A stretch of 64,000 bases of DNA from assembly GCF_029690065.1 (NCBI RefSeq), contig NZ_CP121463.1, positions 2,976,001 to 3,040,000 of the forward strand. The letters are read 5' to 3'. Made by a program: the position numbers and the translations under genes. This document shows, in pieces, positions 16,184 through 24,632 of the stretch. Origin of the DNA: Arthrobacter sp. Y-9 (GTDB taxonomy: Bacteria > Actinomycetota > Actinomycetes > Actinomycetales > Micrococcaceae). Below the pieces are notes generated by a model. It was given only the letters and a program-made list of their open reading frames with translations, did no database searches and was not told where the DNA came from. Each line of letters opens with the position of its first letter. Position 1 is the stretch's first letter.

Positions 16184-17557
16184 TCACGCCTCCGGCAGGG
16201 CGAGCTTCCAGGCGCTGGCGAGCGCGTCGCCGTCGAACGCCACGCGGAGTTCCTCCCCGGGCTGCGGGTAGATGCGCAGCGTGGTCGCGACGCCGCCGCT
16301 CCGGTAGATCTCCAGCAGCGAGGCATCCACGAACACGCGGAGCTCCTGGCCCGCGGCCAGCTCCTCCCGGAGCAGAACCGTCTCCCCCAGGCGGACGGTC
16401 ACCGTCGCTTCCGCCCGCGCGACGACGGACGCCTCGCCCTGAGCGGGCAGCGTCACCGCACGATCGGTGAAGGGCAGCTCGCCGGCGCGGCAGGCGTCCA
16501 CCTCGGCGAAGGGGGCCACCTCGAGCCGGCCGTCGACCAGCTGGAGCGTCCGCGGGTGGGTCAGCACGCCGGCCCAGCCGGCGGCGTCGATCTCGTCCTG
16601 GGTGCGGCCCCGGCGGCCGTCACGGCCCGGGCCTTCGTTGGCCCAGCCGGAGAGGAGCACCCGCGGCGTCCCGTCCTCGGCGTCCTCGAGCTGGGTGATC
16701 TGCGGGGCGTAGAAGTCCCGGCCGAGGTCCGACTTACCGCCCGAGACCGGGGTGAAGACCGGGAGACCCGTCTCCGGGTCGGCGGTCATGCGGCCCACCA
16801 GGTGACCGGTGCCGAGGGCGTGTTCGTGGAAGTCGTCCTTCTGCCAGAGGGAGAACATCGCGAGCCACGCGGTCCCGCCCTCGCCGTCGGGGATGCGCAC
16901 GAGCTGGGGGCATTCCCAGATCTCGGCCAGATTCGCCGGGGCGTTGACGGGATTGTCCGTGGTGAGCCAGATCCCCAGGTACTCCCAGGCGTCCATGTCG
17001 GCGACGCGGTACAGGAGCAGCGCGGCACGGCCATCGGCCAGCCCGGCTCCCTGGATGGCGTAGCGTGCGCCCTCGAAGGTGAAGAGGAACGGGTCCCGCA
17101 CCGCGGTGACCTGTGGGTCCTCCGGCATGGAGGCCGCGACGTGCCCGGTCTGGACCCAGTCCACCAGGTCCTCCGAGCCGCGCGCGATGACCACCTGGGA
17201 GGCGCCGCCGTCGGCACGCACGCCCGAGTAGGCCGCGGTGGGGACGCCGCCGTCGACCGTGACGACGCCGGTCCAGCAGCCGAAGTCGTCCGGCCCGCCG
17301 TCCTGCGGCGTCAGCGCCACCGGGTGCTCCTCCCAGTGCACCAGGTCCGCGCTGCTCACGTGACCCCACTGGATGCGGTGGTGCCGCGCTGACTCCGGGT
17401 TGTACTGGAAGAACACGTGGTAGCGGCCGTTGACGTGGCTGACGCCGTTGGGGTCGTTGATCCAGCCCTGCGCGGGACGGGGGTGGAGGCGCGGGAAGTA
17501 CGGATCCGGGTGCTCCGCCGCCGTCCTGGCGAAGGAGAGGGCTGCAGGCTGGGTCAC
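16184..17557 (-). CDS. GH32 beta-fructosidase (sucrose/levan/inulin hydrolase)
   Basis: 457 residues from GTG 17557 (AAGGA at 8 nt). The GH32 signature residues are all present: nucleophile Asp35 in 'WINDPNG', the stabiliser in 'RDP' (154-156) and the acid/base Glu215 in 'EC'. The C-terminal beta-sandwich has 'VFVDASLLEIYRSGG'. There is no signal peptide, so it should act in the cytosol on imported oligosaccharides or sucrose. It is the last gene of the operon after a sugar ABC importer. A 12-bp hairpin sits in the 101-bp gap before it, which may tune its level. Confidence 0.92.
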   Translation of the reverse strand: MTQPAALSFARTAAEHPDPYFPRLHPRPAQGWINDPNGVSHVNGRYHVFFQYNPESARHHRIQWGHVSSADLVHWEEHPVALTPQDGGPDDFGCWTGVVTVDGGVPTAAYSGVRADGGASQVVIARGSEDLVDWVQTGHVAASMPEDPQVTAVRDPFLFTFEGARYAIQGAGLADGRAALLLYRVADMDAWEYLGIWLTTDNPVNAPANLAEIWECPQLVRIPDGEGGTAWLAMFSLWQKDDFHEHALGTGHLVGRMTADPETGLPVFTPVSGGKSDLGRDFYAPQITQLEDAEDGTPRVLLSGWANEGPGRDGRRGRTQDEIDAAGWAGVLTHPRTLQLVDGRLEVAPFAEVDACRAGELPFTDRAVTLPAQGEASVVARAEATVTVRLGETVLLREELAAGQELRVFVDASLLEIYRSGGVATTLRIYPQPGEELRVAFDGDALASAWKLALPEA

Positions 17558-17593
17558 GGAGGAGGTCCTTTCGGGGAAGTGCGGGGAGGCGGA

Positions 17594-17640
17594 CGGGTCC
17601 CTTCGTGGCCACGACGGGTGCGTGGCGGCGAAGGGACCCG
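17594..17640 (-). promoter_or_regulatory. intercistronic hairpin between permease and GH32 genes
   Basis: The arms CGGGTCCCTTCG (17594-17605) and CGAAGGGACCCG (17629-17640) pair perfectly. A further GCCAC/GTGGC stem lies inside. Within an operon this can stabilise the upstream mRNA or partly terminate transcription. Confidence 0.65.
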
Positions 17641-17658
17641 AGCCGTTCAGGGAGGTGG

Positions 17659-18546
17659 TTACTTGCCGATGCCGGAGGTGAGGCCGGCCCGCAGGGTGCG
17701 CTGGCCGAAGATGAACACCACGAACGCCGGGATCATGGACAGGATCACGCCCGCCAGGACCACGGAGATGCTGCCGGTGCCCATGTTGCCCTGAAGGGAG
17801 ACCAGCCCCAGGGGCAGGGTGAAGTTCTGCTCCGAGATGGTCATGATCAGGGGGCGGAAGAACTCGTTCCAGTGGTAGTTGAAGGCGAGGATGCCCACGA
17901 TCGCCAGGCCCGGCATGGCCAGCGGCGCGTACACGGAACGGAAGGTCCGCCACGGGGTGGCGCCGTCGATCGCGGCGGCTTCCGCGAGGTCCGGCGGCAG
18001 GCCCAGGAAGTACTGGCGCATGAGGAAGGTGCCGAACGCCGTCGGGATGGCCGGGATGATCAGGGCCAGCAGCGTGTCCGAGATGCCCATGCCGCGGATC
18101 AGCAGGAAGACCGGGACGATCGTGACCTGCAGCGGCACCATCATGGTGGCCAGGATGACGGAGAACAGGGCGCTCTTGCCCTTGAACTCCAGCTGGGCGA
18201 AGGCGTACCCGGCCAGGGCGGCGGAGGCCATCTGGCCGAGGGCCACCAGGCCCGTGACGAGTGCGCTGTTCAGGACCAGCAGGCCCATGTTGAGCTGCTT
18301 GAACACCTGGGCGTAGGACGTGAAGTCCGGGTTCCAGGGGATGAAGCTCGGCGGCAGATTGAACGATTCGCTCGGCAGGCGCAGTGAGGTGGACAGGGTC
18401 CACAGCACGGGCCCGATGGTGAACACGGCGGCGATCGCCAGGATGACGATCCGTCCGGTCATCCCCCAGTCGATGCGACGGCGGGTGGTCGGTGCGGGGT
18501 CCACGGTGGAGGTGCCACGGGGCCGGAGAGTCTGGGTGGTGGTCAT
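17659..18546 (-). CDS. carbohydrate ABC permease, MalG type
   Basis: 295 residues with six membrane helices. The EAA loop, which contacts the ATPase, reads 'DLAEAAAIDGATPWRTFRSVYAPLAMPGL'. The long loop after TM1 ('SLRLPSESFNLPPSFIPWNPDFTSYAQVFKQLN') is typical of the MalG branch. I chose ATG 18546 (GAGG at 7 nt). A GTG at 18558 that overlaps the upstream stop is an alternative. It pairs with the MalF-type permease to import a sugar. No ATPase gene is in the operon, so a shared MsiK-like ATPase elsewhere is probably used. Confidence 0.9.
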   Translation of the reverse strand: MTTTQTLRPRGTSTVDPAPTTRRRIDWGMTGRIVILAIAAVFTIGPVLWTLSTSLRLPSESFNLPPSFIPWNPDFTSYAQVFKQLNMGLLVLNSALVTGLVALGQMASAALAGYAFAQLEFKGKSALFSVILATMMVPLQVTIVPVFLLIRGMGISDTLLALIIPAIPTAFGTFLMRQYFLGLPPDLAEAAAIDGATPWRTFRSVYAPLAMPGLAIVGILAFNYHWNEFFRPLIMTISEQNFTLPLGLVSLQGNMGTGSISVVLAGVILSMIPAFVVFIFGQRTLRAGLTSGIGK

Positions 18547-18554
18547 GGCGGGCC

Positions 18555-19427
18555 TCACTGGTAGAAGACGAAGCGCTTGCTGAGGCGGAACTGCGCCGCC
18601 GTGATCAGCATGATGATGATGGTCAGGATGACGCCCAGGGCCGAGGCCTGGCCGAATTCGAGGCGCTGGAAGGCGGTCTCGAAGATCACCATGACCGCGG
18701 TGCGGGTGGAGTCACCCGGTCCGCCGCCGGTGAGGACGTAGGGCTGGTCGAAGACCTGGAGCGCCGAGATGATCGCCATGACCGAGGCCACCAGGGTGGT
18801 GGGGCTGAGGAGGGGCAGGGTGATCTGAACCAGCTTGCGCCAGCCGGTCGCGCCGTCGAGCGACGCCGCTTCGTAGGTCTCGGTGGGGATCGACGCCAGG
18901 CCGCCCAGGAAGAGCAGGAAGGAGAAGCCGAAGTTCTGCCAGACGTAGACCAGGACGATCACGGCCGCGGAGCCCGTGGGGCTCGTGAGCCACGGCACCG
19001 ACGGGATGTTGAGCAGGGACAGCAGCCAGTTCACCACGCCGAACTTCTCATTGAAGAGGTACTTCATGAAGATGGACACCGAGGCGGCCGAGAGGACGAG
19101 CGGGAAGAACAGGGCACTGCGGAAGAAGCTGCGGAGCCAGTTGGGAAGCTTCTCGGTGACCAGGACGGCCAGGCCGAGGGCGATGCCGAGCTGCAGGGCC
19201 ACCGCCACCACCACGAAGAGGATCGTGTTGAGGAAGGACACCTGGACCGTGGGGCTCTGGGCCACCTCGGCGAAGTTGGCGAAGCCCACGAATTCGGGGG
19301 CGGAGATGATGTCCCAGTGGAAGAAGGCCAGGACGATCGAGGCCACGATCGGGATGAGCGTGAAGATGCCCATGCCCGCGATGGTGGGGGCCAGGAAGAC
19401 CCACGGGAGCCAGCGTTGTTGTTTCAT
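18555..19427 (-). CDS. carbohydrate ABC permease, MalF type
   Basis: 290 residues, six predicted helices, beginning 'MKQQRWLPWVFLAPTIAGMGIFTLIPIVASIVLAF'. The EAA loop reads 'TYEAASLDGATGWRKLVQITLPLLSPTT'. The ATG overlaps the TGA of the binding-protein gene by one base (TGATG), so the two are translationally coupled. With the following MalG-type subunit it forms the channel of the importer. The GH32 gene in the same operon points to fructo-oligosaccharide, levan fragments or sucrose as cargo. Confidence 0.9.
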   Translation of the reverse strand: MKQQRWLPWVFLAPTIAGMGIFTLIPIVASIVLAFFHWDIISAPEFVGFANFAEVAQSPTVQVSFLNTILFVVVAVALQLGIALGLAVLVTEKLPNWLRSFFRSALFFPLVLSAASVSIFMKYLFNEKFGVVNWLLSLLNIPSVPWLTSPTGSAAVIVLVYVWQNFGFSFLLFLGGLASIPTETYEAASLDGATGWRKLVQITLPLLSPTTLVASVMAIISALQVFDQPYVLTGGGPGDSTRTAVMVIFETAFQRLEFGQASALGVILTIIIMLITAAQFRLSKRFVFYQ

Positions 19428-20842
19428 CAGTTCCTCCCGAGAGCCAGGTCGAGATCCCGCTCGAGGGACTTCATGGCGTTCTTGAGCTGGGCCTGGTCAC
19501 CGGAGACGGCCAGCGAGACGTTCTTGATCAGGGCGGTCTCCACGGCGGCCTGCTCCGGCGGCGCCGGGATGGGGCCGGTGGACGGGAACTTGTCCAGGGT
19601 GTCGTAGAAGACCTTCCAGTGCTTCGGCCCCTTGCCGGAGTACAGGGCCTCGTTGACCATCGACCGCCGGGTGGGCGTGGTGGTCGGCAGGGCGAAGGCC
19701 ACTTCCATGGCCGGCTTGGAGGCCGCCCACTTCACGAACTCCCAGGCGGCGTCCTTGTCCTTGGCGGTCTTCATGATGGCGTAGCCGGCGGTGCCGAACT
19801 GGTGCCGCTGCGTGCGCCACTTGGGGAAGAAGGAGACGTCGAACTCGTCCTCCTTCATGCCCGCTTCATGCAGACCCTCCACCCAGTAACCGCCTGCGGG
19901 CGTGCTGCCGATGCGTCCGGAGGCGAACAGACCCACCAGTGAGTTGCCGCCACCCTCCTCGGGGCGGACGCCCAGGCCGTCCTTGACCAGTCCGCGCAGG
20001 AAGTCGAAGGACTCCTCCACGCGGGAGTCGAGGGCATTCGGGGACTCCCAGAGCGAACCGCCCGCGCGCATCTTGCTGCTGGGGTCGTTCTTGTAGAAGC
20101 CGTCCCAGAGCCAGCGGCCGCCACTGGCCTTGGTCTCCTTGAGGAAGCTCGTGTCGTTGATGTAGAGCCACGGCACCACGCCGCCGAAGAGACGGTTGGT
20201 CCAGTAGTACGGGGTGAAGTCGCTGCCGTTGGCCTGCTTCATGGAGCTGAGCATGTTCCGGAAATCCAGGTGGCTCCAGTCAGCCGGAGGAAGTTCCAGT
20301 CCGGCCTTCTTCAGGGCGGAGGTGTTGAAGTACATGTTCGCGGCGTTCCAGTCGAGCGGAAGCTGGTACAGGCTGCCCTTGTACATCATGGCTTCCACGA
20401 GGCTCGGATGGACGTCGTCGAAGTACTCCTGCAGCACCGAGGCATCGCGCTGCACGAACCGGTCCAGCGGCTCGGCGAGGCGTTCGGCGAAGAGCTGCGT
20501 GCCTTCCGTGGCCACGTACACCAGGTCCGGCGACTGACCGGCGGCCACCATGGTGAGGAGCTTGACGAAGAAGTCCTTCCAGTCCACGGACTGGATGGCC
20601 TGCACCTTGACCTTGATCTCGGGGTGCACCTTGTTGAAGTCGGCCACGAGCTTCTCGCGGGCGGCCGCATCCGCCTTGGTGCCCTGGATGACGATGCTGA
20701 GGCTGTTGTCGCCCCGGCCGGGGATGTCGGCTGCGGTCAGACGCGGCCACGACGCCGCTGTCACCCCCACCACTCCGACTCCCAGGGCGCCGAGCGCGGC
20801 ACGGCGGGTGATGTCCCCGACCGCTCCCACTTTGCTTGCCAT
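19427..20842 (-). CDS. sugar-binding protein of the ABC importer (family 1, Tat-type signal)
   Basis: 471 residues from ATG 20842, with AGGAAAGG upstream. The N-terminus 'DITRRAALGALGVGVVGVTAASWP' has paired arginines and a hydrophobic run, suggesting Tat export. There is no lipobox cysteine. The mature part is a family 1 solute-binding protein: 'LSIVIQGTKADAAAREKLVADFNKVHPEIKVKVQ', and later 'GRIGSTPAGGYWVEGL' and 'AWEFVKWAASKPAMEVAF'. It is the first gene of the operon and sits directly behind the palindromic operator and promoter. Confidence 0.9.
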   Translation of the reverse strand: MASKVGAVGDITRRAALGALGVGVVGVTAASWPRLTAADIPGRGDNSLSIVIQGTKADAAAREKLVADFNKVHPEIKVKVQAIQSVDWKDFFVKLLTMVAAGQSPDLVYVATEGTQLFAERLAEPLDRFVQRDASVLQEYFDDVHPSLVEAMMYKGSLYQLPLDWNAANMYFNTSALKKAGLELPPADWSHLDFRNMLSSMKQANGSDFTPYYWTNRLFGGVVPWLYINDTSFLKETKASGGRWLWDGFYKNDPSSKMRAGGSLWESPNALDSRVEESFDFLRGLVKDGLGVRPEEGGGNSLVGLFASGRIGSTPAGGYWVEGLHEAGMKEDEFDVSFFPKWRTQRHQFGTAGYAIMKTAKDKDAAWEFVKWAASKPAMEVAFALPTTTPTRRSMVNEALYSGKGPKHWKVFYDTLDKFPSTGPIPAPPEQAAVETALIKNVSLAVSGDQAQLKNAMKSLERDLDLALGRN

Positions 20843-20871
20843 GAGTTGTACCTTTCCTGGTGCGACGTCGC

Positions 20872-20889
20872 ACCTAACACGTGTTAGGT
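20872..20889. promoter_or_regulatory. LacI-type operator of the sugar operon
   Basis: ACCTAACACGTGTTAGGT is a perfect 18-bp palindrome with the central CG typical of LacI operators. It covers the expected transcription start of the operon. A second perfect palindrome, TGCGACGTCGCA (20861-20872), abuts it. Confidence 0.8.
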
Positions 20890-20919
20890 AGATTAGGTTC
20901 CACGCGCCCTTTGTGTCAA
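20890..20919 (-). promoter_or_regulatory. sigma-70-type promoter of the sugar ABC operon
   Basis: On the minus strand TTGACA (reverse of 20914-20919) and TAATCT (reverse of 20890-20895) are 18 bp apart. The predicted start falls inside the adjacent palindrome, about 40 nt upstream of the ATG at 20842. Confidence 0.75.
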
Positions 20920-21055
20920 GGATCACTTTTTGTCAAGTCGCTGAACTGCGGAAACAGTGTTCATCCTCGAGGACGACGACGCCGGGGCGCCTCGCCGGGC
21001 GTTCGCGCCGGCCGCCACTCCGGCGGCTTCCAGATTCCTGTGTCACGCTGGACCC

Positions 21056-21967
21056 ATGTCACCGATCAGCACGCTCGAGCACCGGGGCGCCCGCCAGAGC
21101 CGCGGCTCCGCCTGGCGCCCGCTCGCCCTGGCCTTCGGCGCCGTCCTGGGAGCGCTCGGAATCCTCTGGATGTACCGCTTCTTCGTCCGGACCGTGGACG
21201 GTCAGACCCTCGACGCCCTCGTGCTGTCCCAGGCCAGAGCCATGAGCGGCGGCCGTCTGGACAAGGTGACCACGGCGGTCCTGGACAACCTCCCGGCAGC
21301 GTCGATCATCCTCGCCGCGATCATCGTCGGCTTGGTCGCGTTCGTCGGCAGACGGTGGACACCGGCACTGTGGGCCGTCATCGCGGCGGTCGCGGCGAAC
21401 CTGGCGACGCAGGTCCTGAAGTACACCGTATTCGGCCGCCCGGACCTCGGCGTCGAGACACCCACCAACAACTCGCTGCCCTCCGGGCACACCACTCTGG
21501 CGGCCAGCGCCGCCGCGGCCGTGACCCTGGCGGTGCCGCCCCGCTGGCGCCCGCTCGCGGCCGCACTGGGGGGCACCTTCGCCTTCGTCTCGGGCGCGTC
21601 CACCGTGGTCAACCTCTGGCACCGTCCCGCGGATGTGGCTGCGGCGCTGCTCATGGTGGGCGCGGTCTCCGCCCTCACCGCCATCCCGGTCCTGCTGCAT
21701 GAAGCGCGGCACCCGGAACCGGCAGATGGGAGCGCCTCCCGCGTCCTGTCCAACCGGCGCTTCTGGTCCACGGTCACCCTGCTGATCGCGGCGCTCAGCG
21801 CCGCGGCCGCCGTCGTCTTCCCGCAGCTGCCGCTCGGCTCGCTGAGCATGACCGGCAGCGACGGGGTGGACACCCGCGCCTTCTGGTCAGGCGTCGCGGC
21901 GATCTCCGCCGTCGCGTTCACGGTGTCCTGGGCGGGAATCCTCCTGCTGAGCCGCCCGAAGCGGTAG
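21056..21967 (+). CDS. PAP2-family membrane phosphatase
   Basis: 303 residues. The three phosphatase motifs are visible: 'KYTVFGRPD' (motif 1), 'NSLPSGHTTLAAS' (motif 2, PSGH) and 'GASTVVNLWHRPADV' (motif 3 with His and Asp). Membrane helices surround them, and an extra pair of C-terminal helices follows the core. PAP2 enzymes dephosphorylate lipid phosphates such as phosphatidate or undecaprenyl pyrophosphate at the outer membrane face. I chose ATG 21056. It is monocistronic, ending next to the convergent TetR gene. Confidence 0.88.
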   Translation: MSPISTLEHRGARQSRGSAWRPLALAFGAVLGALGILWMYRFFVRTVDGQTLDALVLSQARAMSGGRLDKVTTAVLDNLPAASIILAAIIVGLVAFVGRRWTPALWAVIAAVAANLATQVLKYTVFGRPDLGVETPTNNSLPSGHTTLAASAAAAVTLAVPPRWRPLAAALGGTFAFVSGASTVVNLWHRPADVAAALLMVGAVSALTAIPVLLHEARHPEPADGSASRVLSNRRFWSTVTLLIAALSAAAAVVFPQLPLGSLSMTGSDGVDTRAFWSGVAAISAVAFTVSWAGILLLSRPKR

Positions 21968-21976
21968 CTCTGCGCG

Positions 21977-22603
21977 TCAGCTCACGCCGAGCAGATGTTC
22001 CACCGCGGAGAGGAAATGTTCGCGGCGGTCAGGCACACCCTCCCAGCGCACGAGCGCCTGGGCGTTGAGCCCGTCGATCATGCCGAGCACCTGCCAGGCC
22101 ACGGCGGCCGGATCAGGCGCCGAGTAGACCCCGGCGCGCACCCCGTCCCGGATGACGCCCCGGAGCAGCTCCTGCCAGGCATCCATCTCCTCGCGGACGG
22201 CCGCGGCGAGGGCTTCGTTGCGGCGGCCCAGACCCCAGGCCTCGACCCAGACGGCGGTGACGGGCAGCCGCTCCGAGTCCAGCGAACTGGCGAGCACGGC
22301 GCGCAGGCGCAGCGCGGCGTCGTCGAGATCCGCCATCGACCGCTTCACCTCGACCCGGTCCCCCGCGGCGATCCGCGCGAACGTGGCCGCCACGAAATCC
22401 TCGATCCGCGGCTCGTAGTGCGCCACGAGCCCGGACGCCACGCCCAGCTGCCGGGCCACGCGGCGCAGCGTGATGGCCGCGAGCCCCTCCTCCAGCGCGA
22501 CGACGGCGGCCGCCTCCCGGATCTCGGCGTGCCGTTCGGCGGGGCTCTTGCGCACGCGGGGCGCCTGCCGCGCGGACGTCTCCGGGGAGTTTTTCGTTGA
22601 CAT
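21977..22603 (-). CDS. TetR-family regulator (BetI-like)
   Basis: 208 residues. The DNA-binding domain ('RHAEIREAAAVVALEEGLAAITLRRVARQLGVASGLVAHYEP', about 24-66) is typical of TetR. The C-terminal domain has 'AVWVEAWGLGRRNEALAAAVREEMDAWQELLRGVIRDGVRAGVY', as in BetI-type members. It is divergent from the amidase gene by 77 bp, and that spacer holds a TTGATC/GATCAA palindrome, so it should repress the amidase and perhaps itself. Confidence 0.88.
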   Translation of the reverse strand: MSTKNSPETSARQAPRVRKSPAERHAEIREAAAVVALEEGLAAITLRRVARQLGVASGLVAHYEPRIEDFVAATFARIAAGDRVEVKRSMADLDDAALRLRAVLASSLDSERLPVTAVWVEAWGLGRRNEALAAAVREEMDAWQELLRGVIRDGVRAGVYSAPDPAAVAWQVLGMIDGLNAQALVRWEGVPDRREHFLSAVEHLLGVS

Positions 22604-22634
22604 GGTGGCCTCAGTCTAGCTACCGTTGAACTAA

Positions 22635-22650
22635 TTGATCACTCGATCAA
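22635..22650. promoter_or_regulatory. putative TetR operator
   Basis: TTGATC (22635-22640) and GATCAA (22645-22650) form a perfect 6+6 inverted repeat in the 77-bp spacer between the divergent TetR and amidase genes. It lies 31-46 bp before the amidase ATG. Confidence 0.6.
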
Positions 22651-22680
22651 CAACTTTCATCCGCCCCCAAGGAAGACACC

Positions 22681-24411
22681 ATGGCCCGCATCGACGTCGT
22701 CGAAGCCTCCATCGCGCAGCTGCGCGCCGCCCTCGACTCCGGTGAGACCACCGCCGTCGAGCTTCTGGACGCCTACCTCGCCCGCATCGAGGCCTACGAC
22801 GGCGAGCTCCACGCCGTGGTGGTCATGAACCCCGCCGCTCGCGCGGACGCCGAAGCCTCGGACGCCCGGCGCGCCACCGGCGAGACGCGCGGCCCTCTGG
22901 ACGGGATCCCCTACACCGCCAAGGACTCGTACCTCGCGAAAGGCCTCACCGCCGCGGCCGGCTCCCCCGCCTTCCAGGACCTGGTCGCCCAGAAGGACGC
23001 GTTCACCATCGAGCGGCTGCGCGGCGCCGGCGCGGTGCTGGTCGGCCTGACGAACATGCCGCCCATGGCCAACGGCGGCATGCAGCGCGGCGTCTACGGC
23101 CGCGCCGAGAGCCCCTACAACGGCGACTTCCTCACCGCGGCCTTCGGGTCCGGCTCCTCCAACGGCTCCGGCACCGCGACCGCCGCCAGCTTCGCCGCCT
23201 TCGGCCTCGGCGAGGAGACGTGGTCCAGCGGCCGCGCGCCGGCGTCGAACAACGCACTGTGCGCCTACACGCCCTCCCGCGGCGTCATCTCCGTGCGCGG
23301 CAACTGGCCTCTCGTCCCCACCATGGACGTCGTGGTGCCGCACACCCGCAGCATGGACGACCTGCTGGAGGTCCTGGACGTGATCGTCGCCGATGACACC
23401 GAGACCCGCGGCGACTTCTGGCGCGTCCAGGAGTTCGTGGACATCCCGGCGTCGTCGGAGGTCCGGCCGCCGTCCTACCCGGCCCTCGTCCCCGCCGACC
23501 GCGGCGAGCGCGCCGCCCTGCTGCGCGGCAAGCGCTTCGGCGTGCCGACGATGTACCTCAACAAGGACGACGACGCCGGCACCCTCGCCGAGGGCGAGGC
23601 GCCGTCCGCGCGGGGCATCGGCGGCCCCACCGGGCAGAAGATCGACACGCGGGCTTCGGTGATCGCTCTGTGGGAGGCGGCCCGCCGGGACCTCGAAGCC
23701 GCGGGCGCCGAGGTCGTGGAGGTCGATTTCCCGGTCGTGTCGAACTACGAGTCCGACCGACCCGGCGCTCCGAGCATCAAGACCCGGGGCTTCGTGTCCC
23801 CGGAGTACCTGCAGGAGGAGATCGTCGATCTCTCCGCCTGGAGCTGGGACGACTTCCTCGCCGCGAACGGCGACCCGGCGCTGAACAGCCTGACCCAGGT
23901 GGACGGCGCTTCGATCTTCCCGCACCCGAAGGGCGCGCTCCCGGACCGCTACACAGGCTTCGACGACGACATCGCCGAGTACCCCGCCGTCGTGGCCGAG
24001 CGGCCGATCACTCATCCGCGCGAGCTGTACACCCTGGAATCCGGCCTGCTGGGTCTGGAGAAGACCCGGCGCGTGGACCTCGAGGAGTGGATGGACGGGC
24101 TCGGCCTGGACGCCGTGATCCTGCCGGCCGCGGCCGATGTCGGACCGGCCGACATGGACGTGCGGGAGGAGTCCGCGGATCTCGGATGGCGGAACGGGGT
24201 ATGGGTGTCCAACGGTAACCTGGTCCCGCGCCACCTCGGCATCCCCACGGTCACGGTCCCGATGGGCACCATGGCGGACATCGGCATGCCGGTCGGACTG
24301 AGCTTCTGGGGCAAGGCCTACTCGGACAACGAACTCCTCGCCCTGGCCGCCGCGTTCGAGGCCACCGGCGAGCGCCGCACCGAACCCCCTCGGACCCCGC
24401 GCCTGGCGTAG
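22681..24411 (+). CDS. amidase-signature-family hydrolase
   Basis: 576 residues. The amidase-signature Ser-Ser-Lys triad is recognisable: 'GIPYTAKDSYLAKG' (Lys), the glycine/serine loop 'AFGSGSSNGSGTATAASF' (cis-Ser), and 'GEETWSSGRAPASNN', in which the second Ser fills the nucleophile position of the usual 'TGGSIR'. The C-terminal part carries 'GIPTVTVPMGTMADIGMPVGLSFWGKAY'. The substrate amide is unknown. The Trp in place of a conserved Gly beside the nucleophile is unusual. GGAAG precedes the ATG. Likely controlled by the divergent TetR protein. Confidence 0.88.
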   Translation: MARIDVVEASIAQLRAALDSGETTAVELLDAYLARIEAYDGELHAVVVMNPAARADAEASDARRATGETRGPLDGIPYTAKDSYLAKGLTAAAGSPAFQDLVAQKDAFTIERLRGAGAVLVGLTNMPPMANGGMQRGVYGRAESPYNGDFLTAAFGSGSSNGSGTATAASFAAFGLGEETWSSGRAPASNNALCAYTPSRGVISVRGNWPLVPTMDVVVPHTRSMDDLLEVLDVIVADDTETRGDFWRVQEFVDIPASSEVRPPSYPALVPADRGERAALLRGKRFGVPTMYLNKDDDAGTLAEGEAPSARGIGGPTGQKIDTRASVIALWEAARRDLEAAGAEVVEVDFPVVSNYESDRPGAPSIKTRGFVSPEYLQEEIVDLSAWSWDDFLAANGDPALNSLTQVDGASIFPHPKGALPDRYTGFDDDIAEYPAVVAERPITHPRELYTLESGLLGLEKTRRVDLEEWMDGLGLDAVILPAAADVGPADMDVREESADLGWRNGVWVSNGNLVPRHLGIPTVTVPMGTMADIGMPVGLSFWGKAYSDNELLALAAAFEATGERRTEPPRTPRLA

Positions 24412-24419
24412 GCCTCGGC

Positions 24420-24457
24420 GTCTCGGCGAGGGTCGCATCAGCGGCCCTCGCCGAGAC
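24420..24457 (+). terminator. hairpin terminator of the amidase gene
   Basis: GTCTCGGCGAGGG (24420-24432) pairs perfectly with CCCTCGCCGAGAC (24445-24457) around a 12-nt loop, 8 bp after the amidase stop. It has no T-run. Confidence 0.75.
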
Positions 24458-24466
24458 CCCTCACGC

Positions 24467-24549
24467 GAGTTCGTGGGTTTCGGCCAGTTCGTGGGTTTCG
24501 CGTGAGTTCGCGGGCACGGTCCACGAAGTCACCCGCAACCCACGAACTC
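24467..24549. repeat. long intergenic palindrome with internal repeats, element 2
   Basis: The outer arms GAGTTCGTGGGTT (24467-24479) and AACCCACGAACTC (24537-24549) pair perfectly. The left half holds three direct copies of the word AGTTCG(T/C)GGG (24468, 24486 and 24505), so several alternative stems are possible. It lies between two convergent genes that each have their own hairpin terminator. Confidence 0.75.
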
Positions 24550-24565
24550 AGCCGCGTCCGGACAG

Positions 24566-24603
24566 CACGAAGGCCGCCCGGGAGTGCCCGGACGGCCTTC
24601 GTG
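24566..24603 (-). terminator. hairpin terminator of the small acidic-protein gene
   Basis: CACGAAGGCCG (24566-24576) pairs with CGGCCTTCGTG (24593-24603). An inner CCGGG/CCCGG stem continues it. It is 30 bp after the stop at 24633. Confidence 0.8.
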
Positions 24604-24632
24604 ATGGTCGGAGTGGTGGTCGGGACCGCCGC

